Source: Pseudomonadota bacterium (GTDB lineage Bacteria; Pseudomonadota; Gammaproteobacteria; Burkholderiales; Rhodocyclaceae). From it: a stretch of DNA of 64,000 nucleotides. This document shows positions 1 to 13,346 of the stretch, one piece after another; within the stretch, counting starts at the first letter, position 1; each line of letters opens with the position of its first letter. Made by a program: the position numbers and the translations under genes. The DNA is taken from contig JAKOTN010000091.1 in assembly GCA_029776255.1 (NCBI GenBank), positions 16,464 through 80,463 on the forward strand, in the 5' to 3' direction. Under the pieces are notes generated by a model, which made no database searches, had not been told where the DNA came from, and saw only the letters and a program-made list of their open reading frames with translations.

Positions 1-631
1 GGCGGAATACCGCCTGTCGTTGCGCGAGGATAACGCCGATCTGCGTTTGACCGAGATCGGCCGGCGGCTTGGCCTGGTCGACGAGCGGCGCTGGGCGGCA
101 TTCTGCGACAAGCAGGAAGCCATCGCCGTCGAACAGGAGCGCTTGAAGTCGACCTGGGTGCATCCAGAACGTCTCGCGGACGCCGAGGCGCTGCGTCTGT
201 TCGGCCGCAAGCTTGAGCATGAATACACGCTGTACGAGTTGTTGCGGCGCCCCGACGTGCCTTATTCGGCGCTGATGACCTTGCGTCTTGGCGATTCGCC
301 GGTCGATGGCGGCGTACGTGATGCGCCGGTAATCGAGCAGATCGACATTCAGGCCAAATATCAAGGCTATATCGAACGTCAGAGGGAGGAAGTCGCCAAG
401 AATCTGGCTAACGAGGAAACCTGTTTTCCCAGCGATTTCGACTTCGGCGCGGTCGGCGGTCTGTCCCGGGAAGTGCAACAGAAACTGCTGCTACATCGCC
501 CGCGGACCATCGGCCAGGCGTCGCGTATACAGGGGGTGACACCGGCGGCGATTTCCATACTGCTGGTGTCCCTGAAGCGGCATGGCGAGGATACGTCGGA
601 TCGGCGCCCGTCCGTCGGCGTCGCGCGATGA
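1..631 (+). CDS. mnmG: MnmG (GidA) C-terminal part, cut by the window edge
   Basis: This is the last ~209 codons of the tRNA uridine-5-carboxymethylaminomethyl modification enzyme. With MnmE it makes the cmnm5U34 wobble modification in the cytoplasm. The frame is open from base 2 (AEYRLSLREDNADLRLTE), so the start lies upstream of the window. The segment matches the all-helical C-terminal region: the RLTEIGRRLGLV stretch, then YxGYIxRQ, and a final helical bundle with HRPRTIGQASRIQGVTPAA. The FAD-binding N-terminal two thirds is not visible. The stop overlaps the rsmG start by 4 bases, the usual gidA-gidB arrangement. The identification is secure from sequence and context. Confidence 0.95.
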   Translation, partial: AEYRLSLREDNADLRLTEIGRRLGLVDERRWAAFCDKQEAIAVEQERLKSTWVHPERLADAEALRLFGRKLEHEYTLYELLRRPDVPYSALMTLRLGDSPVDGGVRDAPVIEQIDIQAKYQGYIERQREEVAKNLANEETCFPSDFDFGAVGGLSREVQQKLLLHRPRTIGQASRIQGVTPAAISILLVSLKRHGEDTSDRRPSVGVAR

Positions 632-1257
632 CGCCGGCGACGCAGCTCGCGGAAGGGCTACGGCTTCTTGAAATCGATCTTCCCGCGACGACGCAAACCC
701 GGTTGCTCGATTATTTGGCCGTGCTCGAGAAATGGAACCGTGTTTATCAACTGACGGCGCTGCGCGATACCACGCTGGCGGTCAGCCACCACCTGCTCGA
801 TTCCTTGGCGGTTCTGCCTTTCGTTCAGTCGCCGGATCTGCTGGATGTCGGCAGCGGCGGCGGGATGCCGGGCATTCCGTTGGCGATTGCCTGTCCTGAA
901 TTACGCGTGCTCCTGCTCGACAGCAACTCGAAGAAGGCGGCGTTCTTACGTCAGGCGATCATCGAGTTGGGTTTGACGAATATTGCCGTACACTGCGGGC
1001 GGGTCGAAAAATTCCAGCCAACGGCACGATTCACGGCGATCATTGCCCGGGCGTTTTCCAGTCTGGCCGATTTGGTGACCTTGTCGCGCCATCTGCGGCA
1101 CACGGAGGGGCGATGGCTGGCGATGAAAGGGGTATGGCCCGCGAACGAAATCGCCAATCTGCCAGCCGACGTCGCGGTCAGGGCGGCGCATGCCCTGCAT
1201 GTACCCGGCGTCGACGGCGAGCGACATTTGCTGGTGATCGGCAACAGCGAGACATAG
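628..1257 (+). CDS. rsmG: 16S rRNA (guanine527-N7)-methyltransferase RsmG
   Basis: A SAM-dependent methyltransferase that makes m7G527 in 16S rRNA; in other bacteria its loss gives low-level streptomycin resistance. It is 209 aa, normal for the family. The SAM-binding glycine loop DVGSGGGMPGIPLA lies at residues 73-86, followed by the acidic strand end LLLDSNSKKAAFL. The ATG overlaps the mnmG stop (ATGA), indicating translational coupling. The parA start follows 18 bases after the stop, so mnmG-rsmG-parA-parB is probably one transcription unit. No broken or missing motif is seen. Confidence 0.95.
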   Translation: MTPATQLAEGLRLLEIDLPATTQTRLLDYLAVLEKWNRVYQLTALRDTTLAVSHHLLDSLAVLPFVQSPDLLDVGSGGGMPGIPLAIACPELRVLLLDSNSKKAAFLRQAIIELGLTNIAVHCGRVEKFQPTARFTAIIARAFSSLADLVTLSRHLRHTEGRWLAMKGVWPANEIANLPADVAVRAAHALHVPGVDGERHLLVIGNSET

Positions 1258-1275
1258 CCCCGAGGGAGGCGCGAT

Positions 1276-2082
1276 TTGGCGAAAATACTTGCGGTAACAA
1301 ACCAGAAGGGCGGCGTCGGAAAAACCACCACCGCCGTCAATCTCGCGGCCTGCCTTGCCGAAGCGGGACAGCGGGTGTTGTTGATCGATCTGGACCCGCA
1401 GGGCAACGCCACCACCGGTTGCGGCGTCGTCAAGCGCGAGGCCTTGCCGACCGTCTATCAAATCCTTATTGGGCGGTCGACGATCCCGGATACGGTGTTG
1501 CAGACCGATTTCGGCTTTCATCTATTGCCGGCCAACCGCGAGCTGGCCGGTGCCGAGGTCGACTTGATCAGCCTCGAGCAACGCGAATACCGCCTGCGCG
1601 ATGCGCTCAAAGAAGTTCGCGCCGATTTTGATTTCATTCTCATGGACTGTCCGCCGGCGCTGAACATGCTCACCGTCAATGGACTGGCCGCCGCCGATCG
1701 AGTGATGATTCCGATGCAGTGCGAGTACTACGCGTTGGAAGGTTTGACCGATCTGGTGGCGACGTTAAGAAAAGTGCGCGCCAATCTCAATCCGGCGCTC
1801 GAAATCGAGGGCCTTTTGCGCACCATGTTCGACCCGCGTTCCACCTTGACCCAACAAGTGTCGCGCGAACTGGAAGGACACTTTGGCGACAAGGTCTATA
1901 AGACCATCATTCCGCGCAATGTGCGGTTGGCGGAGGCGCCATCGTATGGCAAACCGGTGATTGCTTTCGATCGCGGCTCCAGGGGCGCTCAGGGCTACTT
2001 GCTGTTGGCGCAAGAACTGCTAGATCGACGGACGGACAACAAGGCGGCGGGGGTAGCAGCCGTCGCGGGGGTGGCACAATGA
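1276..2082 (+). CDS. parA: Chromosome partitioning ATPase ParA (Soj)
   Basis: A deviant-Walker ParA ATPase that moves or positions ParB-parS complexes on the nucleoid during chromosome segregation. It is 268 aa with Walker A KGGVGKTT at residues 11-18, a LLIDLDPQGN strand, and Walker B-type FILMDCPPAL. There is no N-terminal helix-turn-helix, so this is the chromosomal (type Ib-like) form rather than a P1-plasmid type. The start is TTG, chosen because GGGAGG lies a few bases upstream and the protein then begins MAKILAVTNQKGGVGK as expected. It overlaps parB by 4 bases. Confidence 0.95.
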   Translation: MAKILAVTNQKGGVGKTTTAVNLAACLAEAGQRVLLIDLDPQGNATTGCGVVKREALPTVYQILIGRSTIPDTVLQTDFGFHLLPANRELAGAEVDLISLEQREYRLRDALKEVRADFDFILMDCPPALNMLTVNGLAAADRVMIPMQCEYYALEGLTDLVATLRKVRANLNPALEIEGLLRTMFDPRSTLTQQVSRELEGHFGDKVYKTIIPRNVRLAEAPSYGKPVIAFDRGSRGAQGYLLLAQELLDRRTDNKAAGVAAVAGVAQ

Positions 2083-2918
2083 AAATGAAAGGACTGGGTC
2101 GCGGGCTTGACGCCCTTCTGGCCGGCAACGACGCGCAGAACAAGGAACAGCAGCGCACATTGCCGGTCGGTCACATTCAACCCGGCAAGTATCAGCCGCG
2201 AACGCGCATGGACGCCGCCTCTCTCGAGGAACTGGCCGCATCGATTAGGGTTCAGGGATTGATGCAGCCCATTCTCGTTCGCCCGATCAGTGACGAGCGC
2301 TATGAAATCATCGCTGGCGAACGGCGCTGGCGGGCCGCGCAGATGGCCGGCTTGAGCGACGTATCGACCCTGATCCGGGAAATTCCGGACGAAGCCGCCT
2401 TGGCGATGGCGCTGATCGAGAACATCCAGCGCGAGAATCTCAATCCGCTGGAGGAGGCGCTCGGTCTGCAGCGACTGATCGACGAATTCACGATGACCCA
2501 CCAGCAGGCGGCCGATGCCGTCGGCCGGTCGCGGCCGGCTGCGTCGAATCTGCTGCGCTTGCTCCAGCTTGCAACGCCTGTGCAGGAATTGCTGATGCGG
2601 GGCGAAATCGACATGGGACATGCCAGGGCGCTTCTGCCCCTGGCCGGCGCGCTGCAGGTTCAATTGGCGCAACGGGTGGTGCAAAAAGGTTTGTCGGTGC
2701 GCGAAACCGAGCGATTGGTGCAATACGCGTTGCGCCCTCCCAAAGAGAGCGCCACACCGAAACCCGACCGCGATGTGCTTCGTCTACAGGAGGAGTTGGC
2801 CGATTTCCTCGGTGCGCGGGTGGCCATTCGCGCCAACCGTCGTGGCGCGGGCAAGGTACTGATCGAGTTTGGCGACCTCGATCAGCTCGAAGGAATTCTG
2901 CAGCGTCTGCGGCATTGA
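2079..2918 (+). CDS. parB: Chromosome partitioning protein ParB (Spo0J)
   Basis: A CTP-dependent DNA clamp that loads at parS and spreads on DNA. It is 279 aa. The N-terminal ParB/Srx fold carries the GERRWRAAQMAG box near residues 80-92 and ENIQRENLNPLEEA; a central helix-turn-helix (MTHQQAADAVGRSRPAASNLLRLLQL) and a C-terminal dimerisation segment follow. The ATG overlaps the parA stop (ATGA). No consensus parS was seen in the window, so its sites must lie elsewhere. Downstream, about 90 bases separate it from the promoter of the ATP synthase operon. Confidence 0.95.
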   Translation: MKMKGLGRGLDALLAGNDAQNKEQQRTLPVGHIQPGKYQPRTRMDAASLEELAASIRVQGLMQPILVRPISDERYEIIAGERRWRAAQMAGLSDVSTLIREIPDEAALAMALIENIQRENLNPLEEALGLQRLIDEFTMTHQQAADAVGRSRPAASNLLRLLQLATPVQELLMRGEIDMGHARALLPLAGALQVQLAQRVVQKGLSVRETERLVQYALRPPKESATPKPDRDVLRLQEELADFLGARVAIRANRRGAGKVLIEFGDLDQLEGILQRLRH

Positions 2919-3010
2919 TGCGCCGCACCATGCGGCCCTTTCGAAGAGGGGTAAAAAATGGCTGCAAGGCAGGTTTCATCAAGAAAACCAAACTTTTCTG
3001 CAAGTGCGGT

Positions 3011-3039
3011 TTGATTCCGTATTGCGAGTCTGGTATCCT
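3011..3039 (+). promoter_or_regulatory. Sigma70-type promoter of the atp operon
   Basis: A TTGATT -35 box at 3011-3016 and a TATCCT -10 box at 3034-3039 are separated by exactly 17 bases. A TG dinucleotide at 3031-3032 gives an extended -10. The atpI Shine-Dalgarno follows 12 bases later at 3051-3057, so the 5' leader would be very short. This is the only good promoter seen between parB and atpI. It is inferred from sequence only. Confidence 0.6.
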
Positions 3040-3063
3040 TTGCTCGTTTTGGAGGGGCAAGCC

Positions 3064-4219
<1,156 letters not shown>

Positions 4220-4297
4220 TGAGTAGTCGCTGAAATCCATTTTTCGCAAGTTTTGATTCTCGTTGTCTTGTTTAACCCATTTAGCATGTTTTACTAG

Positions 4298-4576
<279 letters not shown>

Positions 4577-4616
4577 TCGCTTCTCCTATCGGACTGACTC
4601 TTAACAGGAGGTTAGC

Positions 4617-5087
4617 GTGAACATCAACGCAACGTTGATTGGCGAAGCGATCTGGTTCGGTGTATTTATCTGGATCACCATGAAATACGTTTGGCCGCCG
4701 CTCCAAAAAGCCATGGCCGATCGTCAGAAGCTGATCGCTGATGGGCTGGCGGCCGGTGAGCGTGGTAAGCACGAGCTGGAGTTGGCTGGCAAACGTTCGG
4801 CCGATGCGCTGCGCGATGCCAAGGCGAAAGCTGCCGAGATTGTTGCTGCTTCGGAAAAGCGTGCGGCGCAAATGATTGAGGAAGCCAAGCTGGCCGCAAA
4901 AATCGAGGCGGATAAGGTGGTTCTCTCGGCTAAAGCGGAAATCGCTCAGCAAGTCGAGCAGGCGCGGGCCGAGCTGCGCGGTCGTGTTGCCGATCTCGCC
5001 GTGGCCGGTGCCGAGCGGATCCTGAGGCGTGAAGTTGACGCTAGGGTGCATGCCGACATGTTGGTCGCGCTCAAGCAGGAACTCTAA
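4617..5087 (+). CDS. atpF: F1Fo ATP synthase subunit b
   Basis: The peripheral stalk subunit joining Fo to F1. It is 156 aa with one N-terminal membrane helix (residues ~5-25, [24 protein letters not shown]) followed by a long charged alpha-helical coiled coil rich in Ala, Glu and Lys. The start is GTG, with a strong AGGAGG Shine-Dalgarno at 4606-4611. Only 4 bases separate its stop from the atpH start. The length and layout are normal for the family. Confidence 0.95.
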   Translation: MNINATLIGEAIWFGVFIWITMKYVWPPLQKAMADRQKLIADGLAAGERGKHELELAGKRSADALRDAKAKAAEIVAASEKRAAQMIEEAKLAAKIEADKVVLSAKAEIAQQVEQARAELRGRVADLAVAGAERILRREVDARVHADMLVALKQEL

Positions 5088-5091
5088 AATC

Positions 5092-5628
5092 ATGGCCGAA
5101 CTCGTTACCATCGCGCGCCCTTACGCTGAAGCGGTCTTTCGCATCGCGCTGGAGAACAAGGCGCTAGCTGCGTGGTCCGAGAGGTTGTCGTTGCTTTCTT
5201 CAATTGCAGAGGATGGTCAGATGCGTCTATGCATTGGCAATCCTGAGTTGTCGGCCTCGCAGAAGAGTGATCTCTTCAAGTCGGTGATTGGTCGGGCATT
5301 GGAGGGTAGCGAAGCCAATCTGATCGATGTCCTCGCCGCCAGTGAGCGACTTTCTGTTCTGCCTGAAATTGCTAGCCTTTTTGAGGCTCAGAGATCGGCT
5401 CAAGAAGGCGTTAAGGAGGCCACGATCTACAGCGCTTTTCCGTTAGACGAGGAGCAGCGCAAGGCGTTGATTGGGGACCTGGAAGTGCGCTTCAAGACCC
5501 GGCTAACTGCCGAAGTTGTCGTCGATAAAAAACTGATCGGCGGCGTCAAGATTGTGGTTGGCGACCAGGTTCTCGACACGTCCGTTAGCGGAAAGCTGGA
5601 GAGCTTGCGGTTGGCGCTTAAGAACTAG
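5092..5628 (+). CDS. atpH: F1Fo ATP synthase subunit delta
   Basis: The F1 cap subunit (OSCP in mitochondria) that links the alpha3beta3 head to the b-dimer. It is 178 aa from the ATG at 5092 ([16 protein letters not shown], a typical delta N terminus). The open frame extends further upstream but would overlap atpF. The C-terminal domain shows [23 protein letters not shown], the conserved GG..I..GD..D.S...KL pattern. The gap to atpA is 10 bases. Confidence 0.95.
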   Translation: MAELVTIARPYAEAVFRIALENKALAAWSERLSLLSSIAEDGQMRLCIGNPELSASQKSDLFKSVIGRALEGSEANLIDVLAASERLSVLPEIASLFEAQRSAQEGVKEATIYSAFPLDEEQRKALIGDLEVRFKTRLTAEVVVDKKLIGGVKIVVGDQVLDTSVSGKLESLRLALKN

Positions 5629-5638
5629 GAGAATTTCC

Positions 5639-7177
5639 ATGCAGTTGAATCCTTCAGAAATCAGCGAACTGATCAAAGGCAAGATCGAAAATCTTGCGAT
5701 CAGCGCCGATCTGCGCACCCAAGGCACCGTAGTATCGGTGACCGATGGTATCTGCCGTATTTACGGCCTGACTGACGTCATGCAAGGGGAGATGCTGGAG
5801 TTCCCGGGCAACACCTTTGGCATGGCTCTCAACCTTGATCGCGACTCGGTTGGCGCGGTGGTTCTCGGGGAATACGACGAAATCAGCGAGGGCGACATCG
5901 TCAAAACGACGGGCCGCATTCTTGAGGTACCAGTTGGCCCGGAACTGCTTGGCCGTGTCGTAAATTCGCTGGGTCAGCCTATCGATGGTAAAGGTCCGGT
6001 CAATAACAAGTTGACCGATAAGATTGAAAAGGTCGCCCCGGGCGTGATCTGGCGCAAGTCGGTATCGCAGCCTGTGCAGACCGGTTTGAAGTCAATTGAT
6101 GCGATGGTGCCGATTGGCCGTGGTCAGCGTGAATTGATCATCGGTGACCGGCAAACCGGCAAAACAGCTGTGGCGGTCGATACGATCATCAACCAAAAAG
6201 GCCAAAACCTGATCTGCATTTACGTGGCGGTCGGACAAAAAGCGTCGACAGTTGCTAACGTCGTTCGCCGCTTGGAAGAAAACGGCGCGATGGAATACAC
6301 CATTATCGTCGCCGCGACGGCGTCCGAATCGGCGGCGCTGCAGTACATCGCGCCGTATTCCGGTTGTACGATGGGTGAGTATTTCCGTGATCGGGGTCAG
6401 GATGCTCTCATTATCTATGACGATTTGACCAAGCAAGCTTGGGCATATCGGCAAGTATCGCTGCTCCTGCGGCGTCCGCCAGGACGTGAGGCGTATCCAG
6501 GCGATGTATTTTATCTGCACTCCCGTCTTCTCGAGCGTGCTGCGCGCGTGTCGGAAGAGTGGGTGGAAAAATTTACCAACGGGGAAGTCAAAGGCAAAAC
6601 GGGTTCCTTGACCGCTTTGCCGGTCATTGAAACGCAGGCTGGCGACGTTTCGGCTTTCGTGCCGACCAACGTTATCTCGATTACGGATGGCCAAATCTTC
6701 CTTGATACCGATCTTTTTAACTCGGGTATTCGTCCTGCCATCGACGCGGGTATTTCTGTCTCGCGGGTTGGCGGTGCTGCGCAAACCAAGGTAATCAAAA
6801 AGCTTGGTGGTGGTGTCCGTTTGGCACTTGCACAGTATCGTGAGCTGGCAGCTTTCGCACAGTTTGCTTCCGACCTTGACGAAGCGACGCGGAAGCAGCT
6901 CGACCGGGGCCGTTTGGTGACCGAGTTGATGAAGCAGCCGCAATATTCGCCACTGACCATCTCTGAAATGGCAATTACCTTGCACGCAGTCAACAAAGGT
7001 CTCTTCGATGATGTCGAGGTGAAAAAGGCGCTGGCTACCGAAAAACAGATGCACGGCTTTATCAAGCAAAAATACGCCGACCTCATCACCAAGATCGAAA
7101 CGAGCAAGGATCTTGATGCCGACGCTGAGCAAAAGCTCACTAAGGCGATTGAGGAGTTCAAGGCCACTCTGGCCTGA
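5639..7177 (+). CDS. atpA: F1Fo ATP synthase subunit alpha
   Basis: The non-catalytic nucleotide-binding F1 subunit, 512 aa. Walker [11 protein letters not shown] lies near residues 169-178. The beta-barrel N domain, the nucleotide-binding core and the C-terminal helical domain are all present, and the arginine-finger region [21 protein letters not shown] is intact. The ATG at 5639 is chosen, giving [19 protein letters not shown]; the longer frame would overlap atpH. GGAG lies a few bases upstream. No defect is seen. Confidence 0.98.
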   Translation: MQLNPSEISELIKGKIENLAISADLRTQGTVVSVTDGICRIYGLTDVMQGEMLEFPGNTFGMALNLDRDSVGAVVLGEYDEISEGDIVKTTGRILEVPVGPELLGRVVNSLGQPIDGKGPVNNKLTDKIEKVAPGVIWRKSVSQPVQTGLKSIDAMVPIGRGQRELIIGDRQTGKTAVAVDTIINQKGQNLICIYVAVGQKASTVANVVRRLEENGAMEYTIIVAATASESAALQYIAPYSGCTMGEYFRDRGQDALIIYDDLTKQAWAYRQVSLLLRRPPGREAYPGDVFYLHSRLLERAARVSEEWVEKFTNGEVKGKTGSLTALPVIETQAGDVSAFVPTNVISITDGQIFLDTDLFNSGIRPAIDAGISVSRVGGAAQTKVIKKLGGGVRLALAQYRELAAFAQFASDLDEATRKQLDRGRLVTELMKQPQYSPLTISEMAITLHAVNKGLFDDVEVKKALATEKQMHGFIKQKYADLITKIETSKDLDADAEQKLTKAIEEFKATLA

Positions 7178-7196
7178 TCGATCGAGGAGGTTTGCC

Positions 7197-9498
<2,302 letters not shown>

Positions 9499-9515
9499 AA
9501 CAGGGTTACGATATG

Positions 9516-9549
9516 CCGCTTTCGTGCTGTAGAACCGGTACGAAAGCGG
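9516..9549 (+). promoter_or_regulatory. Intercistronic hairpin between atpD and atpC
   Basis: CCGCTTTCGT at 9516-9525 and its exact reverse complement ACGAAAGCGG at 9540-9549 enclose a 14-base loop. There is no T-run after it, so it is not a standard terminator. It starts 17 bases after the atpD stop and ends 27 bases before the atpC start. A role in RNA stability or in lowering atpC output relative to atpD is an inference. Confidence 0.5.
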
Positions 9550-9576
9550 TTTGGAAAGCCAGCAAGGAAAAAAACC

Positions 9577-9999
9577 ATGTCCATTAGAGTACACGTAGAT
9601 GTTGTGAGTGCCGAGGAGCTAATTTTTTCTGGGCAAACCGATTTTGCTGTATTTCCGGGTGAGGCAGGCGAGCTTGGAATTTATCCGCGGCATACGCCGC
9701 TTCTTACGCGTATCAAGCCGGGTACCGTCCGTTTAAAGATTCCTGATCGCGACGAGTATGAATTGGTCTACGTCTCGGGTGGAATGCTAGAGGTGCAGCC
9801 AGCCTTGATTACCGTTTTGGCTGATACGGCTATTCGTGCGCACGATCTCGATGAAGCTAAAGCTATGGAAGCTAAGCGTCGTGCGGAAGAAGCGCTTAAA
9901 AATCGCAGTTCCGATGTGGGTTTGGCTACAGCAGAAGCTGAATTGGCACAAGCTGTTGCGCAGTTGCAAGCCATTAAAAAACTGCGAAATCGTCATTGA
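9577..9999 (+). CDS. atpC: F1Fo ATP synthase subunit epsilon
   Basis: The F1 rotor subunit that couples to the c-ring and can inhibit hydrolysis. It is 140 aa. The N-terminal beta-sandwich contains the conserved [22 protein letters not shown] pattern (residues ~28-50), followed by a two-helix C-terminal domain rich in Ala, Glu and Lys. AAGGAAAAAAACC precedes the ATG. It is the last gene of the operon and is followed 35 bases later by a strong terminator. Confidence 0.95.
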   Translation: MSIRVHVDVVSAEELIFSGQTDFAVFPGEAGELGIYPRHTPLLTRIKPGTVRLKIPDRDEYELVYVSGGMLEVQPALITVLADTAIRAHDLDEAKAMEAKRRAEEALKNRSSDVGLATAEAELAQAVAQLQAIKKLRNRH

Positions 10000-10034
10000 C
10001 AAGACCAAAAGTGACAACAAAACCAACAAAAAAA

Positions 10035-10056
10035 GCAGCCATCAGGCTGCTTTTTT
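10035..10056. terminator. Intrinsic terminator after atpC, probably bidirectional
   Basis: GCAGCC (10035-10040), loop ATCA, GGCTGC (10045-10050), then six T. A run of seven A at 10028-10034 gives the matching T-run on the minus strand. It can therefore end both the atp operon and the convergent minus-strand ubiJ-like gene, whose stop is at 10063. Confidence 0.9.
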
Positions 10057-10062
10057 ATGAAT

Positions 10063-10638
10063 TCAACGGCAACCGAGTCGTTCGATGCGAATTTGTAAGC
10101 AAGCAACATCATCACGCAGAGCATCGACCTCTCGGCAATACTTATTGATGTCGTCGTGGTTGGCAGTGCCTGCTTTTTCTTCTTCGTTGTTCAGAAAATC
10201 TGCGATAGTGTTTGCCAGTTTTCCAACTACCAGTATATTTAATCGACTAAAACGCACGAGAGAACGGCAAGCGCGACGGGCAATAATATCGCCTACAAAT
10301 AACGATAAATCGTGTTCGATATCCCAGCGCAAATTCCGAAAAACGAAGGCTAGAGTTTCGGCGAATTCGGCGGATCCCGCAATTTTTACGGCAGAGAATA
10401 GCGTGTGCCGATTATTAAGCAATCGGATTAATGTATCGTCTGGAAAGCGTATGATGGCTATCGAGTGTAATTTCTCTGGCATGCACCGGACAATAAATCC
10501 GCTTTGGTCTATACCGAAAACTAAACTGAAATGTTGACCGAATTCAAGTCGGGCGGTTTCACCGGAAAAAGCTTTCAATCGTGTTTGTGCCCATTCCTCT
10601 CCGGCCAATACATGGTTAAATAATTTAAATAGAGGCAT
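10063..10638 (-). CDS. ubiJ: SCP2-domain ubiquinone accessory factor, UbiJ-like
   Basis: Probable accessory lipid-binding protein of the aerobic ubiquinone-synthesis complex. It is 191 aa from ATG at 10638 (MPLFKLFNHVLAGEEWAQ); a TTG eight codons upstream is possible. The N-terminal ~100 residues fit an SCP2-type fold (WAQTRLKAFSGETARLEFGQ typical of UbiJ), followed by a helical region and a C-terminal coiled coil (DDINKYCREVDALRDDVACLQIRIERL). Its position directly downstream of ubiE on the same strand supports the call, as ubiE-ubiJ-ubiB is the known order in proteobacteria. No ubiB follows here because the atp operon converges on it. Confidence 0.8.
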   Translation of the reverse strand: MPLFKLFNHVLAGEEWAQTRLKAFSGETARLEFGQHFSLVFGIDQSGFIVRCMPEKLHSIAIIRFPDDTLIRLLNNRHTLFSAVKIAGSAEFAETLAFVFRNLRWDIEHDLSLFVGDIIARRACRSLVRFSRLNILVVGKLANTIADFLNNEEEKAGTANHDDINKYCREVDALRDDVACLQIRIERLGCR

Positions 10639-10797
10639 TCTAAACTTAGTTATGTTTCTCAATCATGGCCACAACTCGTGAAATCTATAATGGATTTTTG
10701 GCCAGCACATTAAAAAAACCATCGGTGCCGGAGGCCTGATGCATATTGTAAATAAGAGCAGGAGATGCGCAAAGGAAACGACTTTGTGTTTTTGCGT

Positions 10798-11538
10798 TTA
10801 AATTTTGAAGCCGCGATGCAAGGCGACGACACCAAAAGCCATATTGAAATAATCGACATTCTGAAAACTAGCCCGCTCCATCAGCATTTTCAGCGTCTCT
10901 TGGTCCGGATGTACGCGAATTGATTCGGCCAGATAGCGATAGCTCGCTTCGTCGTTTGTGATGATTTTTCCAATGCGAGGAATTATTTTGAAGGAATAAA
11001 AATCGTAGACGGGTTCCAGGGGTTTCCAGATGCTTGAAAACTCCAGTACCAGCAGGCGACCTCCAGGTTTTAAAACCCGCCGCATTTCCGTTAGGGCGCG
11101 GTCCTTGTGGGTCATGTTGCGAAGTCCGAAGGCGACGGTTACACAGTCAAAGTAGTCGCTGGGGAAGGGTAATTTTTCCGCATCGCATTGAACTGCGGGA
11201 ATCATGACGCCGAGGTCGTAAAGGCGGTCACGACCTCGGGTAAGCATGGCGTTGTTAATGTCGGTTAGCCAAACTTGACCTCTACCACCGAGTTTTCTGG
11301 CAAATGTCAAAGCGAGATCTCCGGTGCCGCCGGCAACATCGAGAATTCTATAGCCATCCCGAACGCCGCTTTTGGCGATGGCAAAGGATTTCCATAGCCT
11401 GTGAAGACCGCCCGACATCAGATCGTTCATCAGGTCATAACGTTGCGCGACGGAGTCGAACACCCCCGCGACGTGCCGTGCCTTTTCCTTTTCAGCGACT
11501 TCTTGATAGCCGAAATGAGTTTTGTTGGAGTCAGTCAT
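10798..11538 (-). CDS. ubiE: Ubiquinone/menaquinone C-methyltransferase UbiE
   Basis: A SAM-dependent C-methyltransferase of ubiquinone synthesis (2-polyprenyl-6-methoxy-1,4-benzoquinol methylase) and, where present, menaquinone synthesis. It is 246 aa. Motif [19 protein letters not shown] lies near residues 64-82, and the UbiE signatures [17 protein letters not shown] and [15 protein letters not shown] are clear. It is transcribed minus, 18 bases after the DUF971 gene. The downstream gap of about 160 bases to the ubiJ-like gene shows no gene. Confidence 0.96.
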   Translation of the reverse strand: MTDSNKTHFGYQEVAEKEKARHVAGVFDSVAQRYDLMNDLMSGGLHRLWKSFAIAKSGVRDGYRILDVAGGTGDLALTFARKLGGRGQVWLTDINNAMLTRGRDRLYDLGVMIPAVQCDAEKLPFPSDYFDCVTVAFGLRNMTHKDRALTEMRRVLKPGGRLLVLEFSSIWKPLEPVYDFYSFKIIPRIGKIITNDEASYRYLAESIRVHPDQETLKMLMERASFQNVDYFNMAFGVVALHRGFKI

Positions 11539-11556
11539 GATGGAAACGGAATCTTG

Positions 11557-11985
11557 TCAGTGATTGCCACACGTTTTCGGGGCGTTTACGGCGGTGTCGC
11601 CTGGAAGTGCTGCCGGATCGCGGCTAGCACCAGCATTTGCGAGGCGTTCCAAGTAAGTTTGCCAGAGTTGTTCGCGGTGACGACCGAGGTTGTGGAGTAA
11701 ATCCCACGAGTACAGACCGCTGTCATGACCGTCGGAAAATATTGGCCGGATTGCGTAATTACCCACTGCTTCCACACGGACAATATCGACATTACGTTTG
11801 CCAACTTGCAGAACTTCTTGTCCTACGCCGTGCCCCCGCGCTTCTGCGGAAGGTGTGAATACACGAAGGAATTCGTAAGTCAGTTCGAAATGTTCACCAT
11901 CGTCGAAAGTGATATCGACAATGCGTGATTGCTGTTGAAATTTAATTTCCGTGGGAGTTTTTGTGTTGGCATCCAAGCCTGCCAT
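11557..11985 (-). CDS. DUF971 (GBBH-like N-terminal domain) protein
   Basis: A 142-aa protein made of one DUF971 domain, which resembles the N-terminal zinc-binding-like domain of gamma-butyrobetaine hydroxylase. Visible features are the TEIKFQQQSRIVDITFDDGEHFELTYEFLRVFTPSAE start and the VGNYAIRPIFSDGHDSGLYSWDLL core, which is the family signature. It commonly sits upstream of ubiE in betaproteobacteria. The biochemical role is unknown. The C-terminal ~25 residues are polar and look unstructured. It probably forms an operon with ubiE. Confidence 0.85.
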   Translation of the reverse strand: MAGLDANTKTPTEIKFQQQSRIVDITFDDGEHFELTYEFLRVFTPSAEARGHGVGQEVLQVGKRNVDIVRVEAVGNYAIRPIFSDGHDSGLYSWDLLHNLGRHREQLWQTYLERLANAGASRDPAALPGDTAVNAPKTCGNH

Positions 11986-12059
11986 GAGTGTACCGAGGGA
12001 AAATTGCGATCAGCCATCATAGCGCAAAAAACACACATTTAACCGAAATTCCGGCTTGA

Positions 12060-13262
12060 CTAGATCCGATGAGTGTGTACTCGCGCGAATTTTCTTTTGC
12101 CGACTTGAATGACGAAGGTGCCGCAAGATGCTAGAGTCATATTCTTGTCAGTGATTTTAGTACCGTCGATTTTGACGCCACCCTGCTCTAACATGCGCCA
12201 AGCCTCTGAAGTGCTGGCTGTTAACCCTACTCGTTTAAGTACCAGCGCGATGTTAAGGGATTGGTCGGCACCATCTAGATAAATATCCAGGATGTCATCG
12301 GGAACAGCGCCGTGGCGAAAACGTGCTTCGAAATCGGCGAGCGCGTGGCTGCCGGCGACCGCGCCGTGAAAGCGCTCGACGATTTCCTGGGCAAGCAACA
12401 CTTTGATGTCGCGAGGATTCCGCCCGCCCGCGACGTCGTTTTTGAAACCATCGATGACTTGGCTGTCGCGAAAAGAGAGCAGATCGTAGTAACGCCACAT
12501 CAGATCGTCGGAGATGGACATCAGTTTGCCGAACATTTCTCCAGGAGGCTCGTTGACTCCCACATAGTTGCCAAGGGATTTAGACATTTTATGAACGCCG
12601 TCGAGGCCTTCGAGCAGTGGCATCGTCAGCACGCACTGCGGCGCCTGACCGTAATGTTTTTGTAATTCTCGCCCAACCAAAAGGTTGAATTTCTGGTCGG
12701 TGCCACCGATTTCGACATCTGCTTTCATTGCAACCGAATCGTACCCCTGGCACAAAGGATACAAGAGTTCGTGAATGGCGATTGGCTGACCGCCACGGTA
12801 ACGCTTGGCGAAGTCGTCGCGCTCCAACATTCTGGCCACGGTATGCAGGGCCGCCAGTTGTATCATCCCAGCCGCGCCTAGCGACTCGAACCAGATGGAA
12901 TTGAAACAAACTTCGGTTTTTTCGGGGTCGAGTATCTTGAATACTTGTTCTTGATACGTTTTTGCATTTTCGACGACCTGTTCACGTGTGAGCGGGGGGC
13001 GGGTCGTGTTTTTTCCTGTCGGGTCACCAATCATGCCGGTAAAGTCGCCGATCAGGAACAATACGTGGTGACCGAGATCCTGAAAGTGCCGAAGCTTGTT
13101 GATCAGAACGGTGTGTCCCAAATGCAGGTCGGGGGCGGTCGGGTCAAAGCCCGCCTTTATGCGCAACGGTCGCCCACTCTTCAATTTTTCAAGCAGGTCG
13201 GTTTCAATCAATAATTCTTCCGAACCGCGCTTGATATGTTTGAGATCGTCCACAACGCGCAT
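12060..13262 (-). CDS. tyrS: Tyrosine-tRNA ligase
   Basis: A class Ic aminoacyl-tRNA synthetase charging tRNA-Tyr. It is 400 aa. The ATP-binding HIGH-type motif is HLGHT at residues 47-51 and the second motif is KMSKS (in [13 protein letters not shown]). A C-terminal S4-like RNA-binding domain ([17 protein letters not shown]) is present. Length and motif spacing fit the TyrS type common in betaproteobacteria. It is transcribed minus and divergently from the M23 peptidase gene; the 84-base spacer between the two starts must hold both promoters. Confidence 0.97.
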   Translation of the reverse strand: MRVVDDLKHIKRGSEELLIETDLLEKLKSGRPLRIKAGFDPTAPDLHLGHTVLINKLRHFQDLGHHVLFLIGDFTGMIGDPTGKNTTRPPLTREQVVENAKTYQEQVFKILDPEKTEVCFNSIWFESLGAAGMIQLAALHTVARMLERDDFAKRYRGGQPIAIHELLYPLCQGYDSVAMKADVEIGGTDQKFNLLVGRELQKHYGQAPQCVLTMPLLEGLDGVHKMSKSLGNYVGVNEPPGEMFGKLMSISDDLMWRYYDLLSFRDSQVIDGFKNDVAGGRNPRDIKVLLAQEIVERFHGAVAGSHALADFEARFRHGAVPDDILDIYLDGADQSLNIALVLKRVGLTASTSEAWRMLEQGGVKIDGTKITDKNMTLASCGTFVIQVGKRKFARVHTHRI

Positions 13263-13346
13263 GCCAGTCTCTCGTTTCGCCCGGAGGCTTTTGGTGAAGG
13301 TGTTGTCCTGTGGTAGGCTAGAACGTTTGCTGCTTATAGTTCGCCC

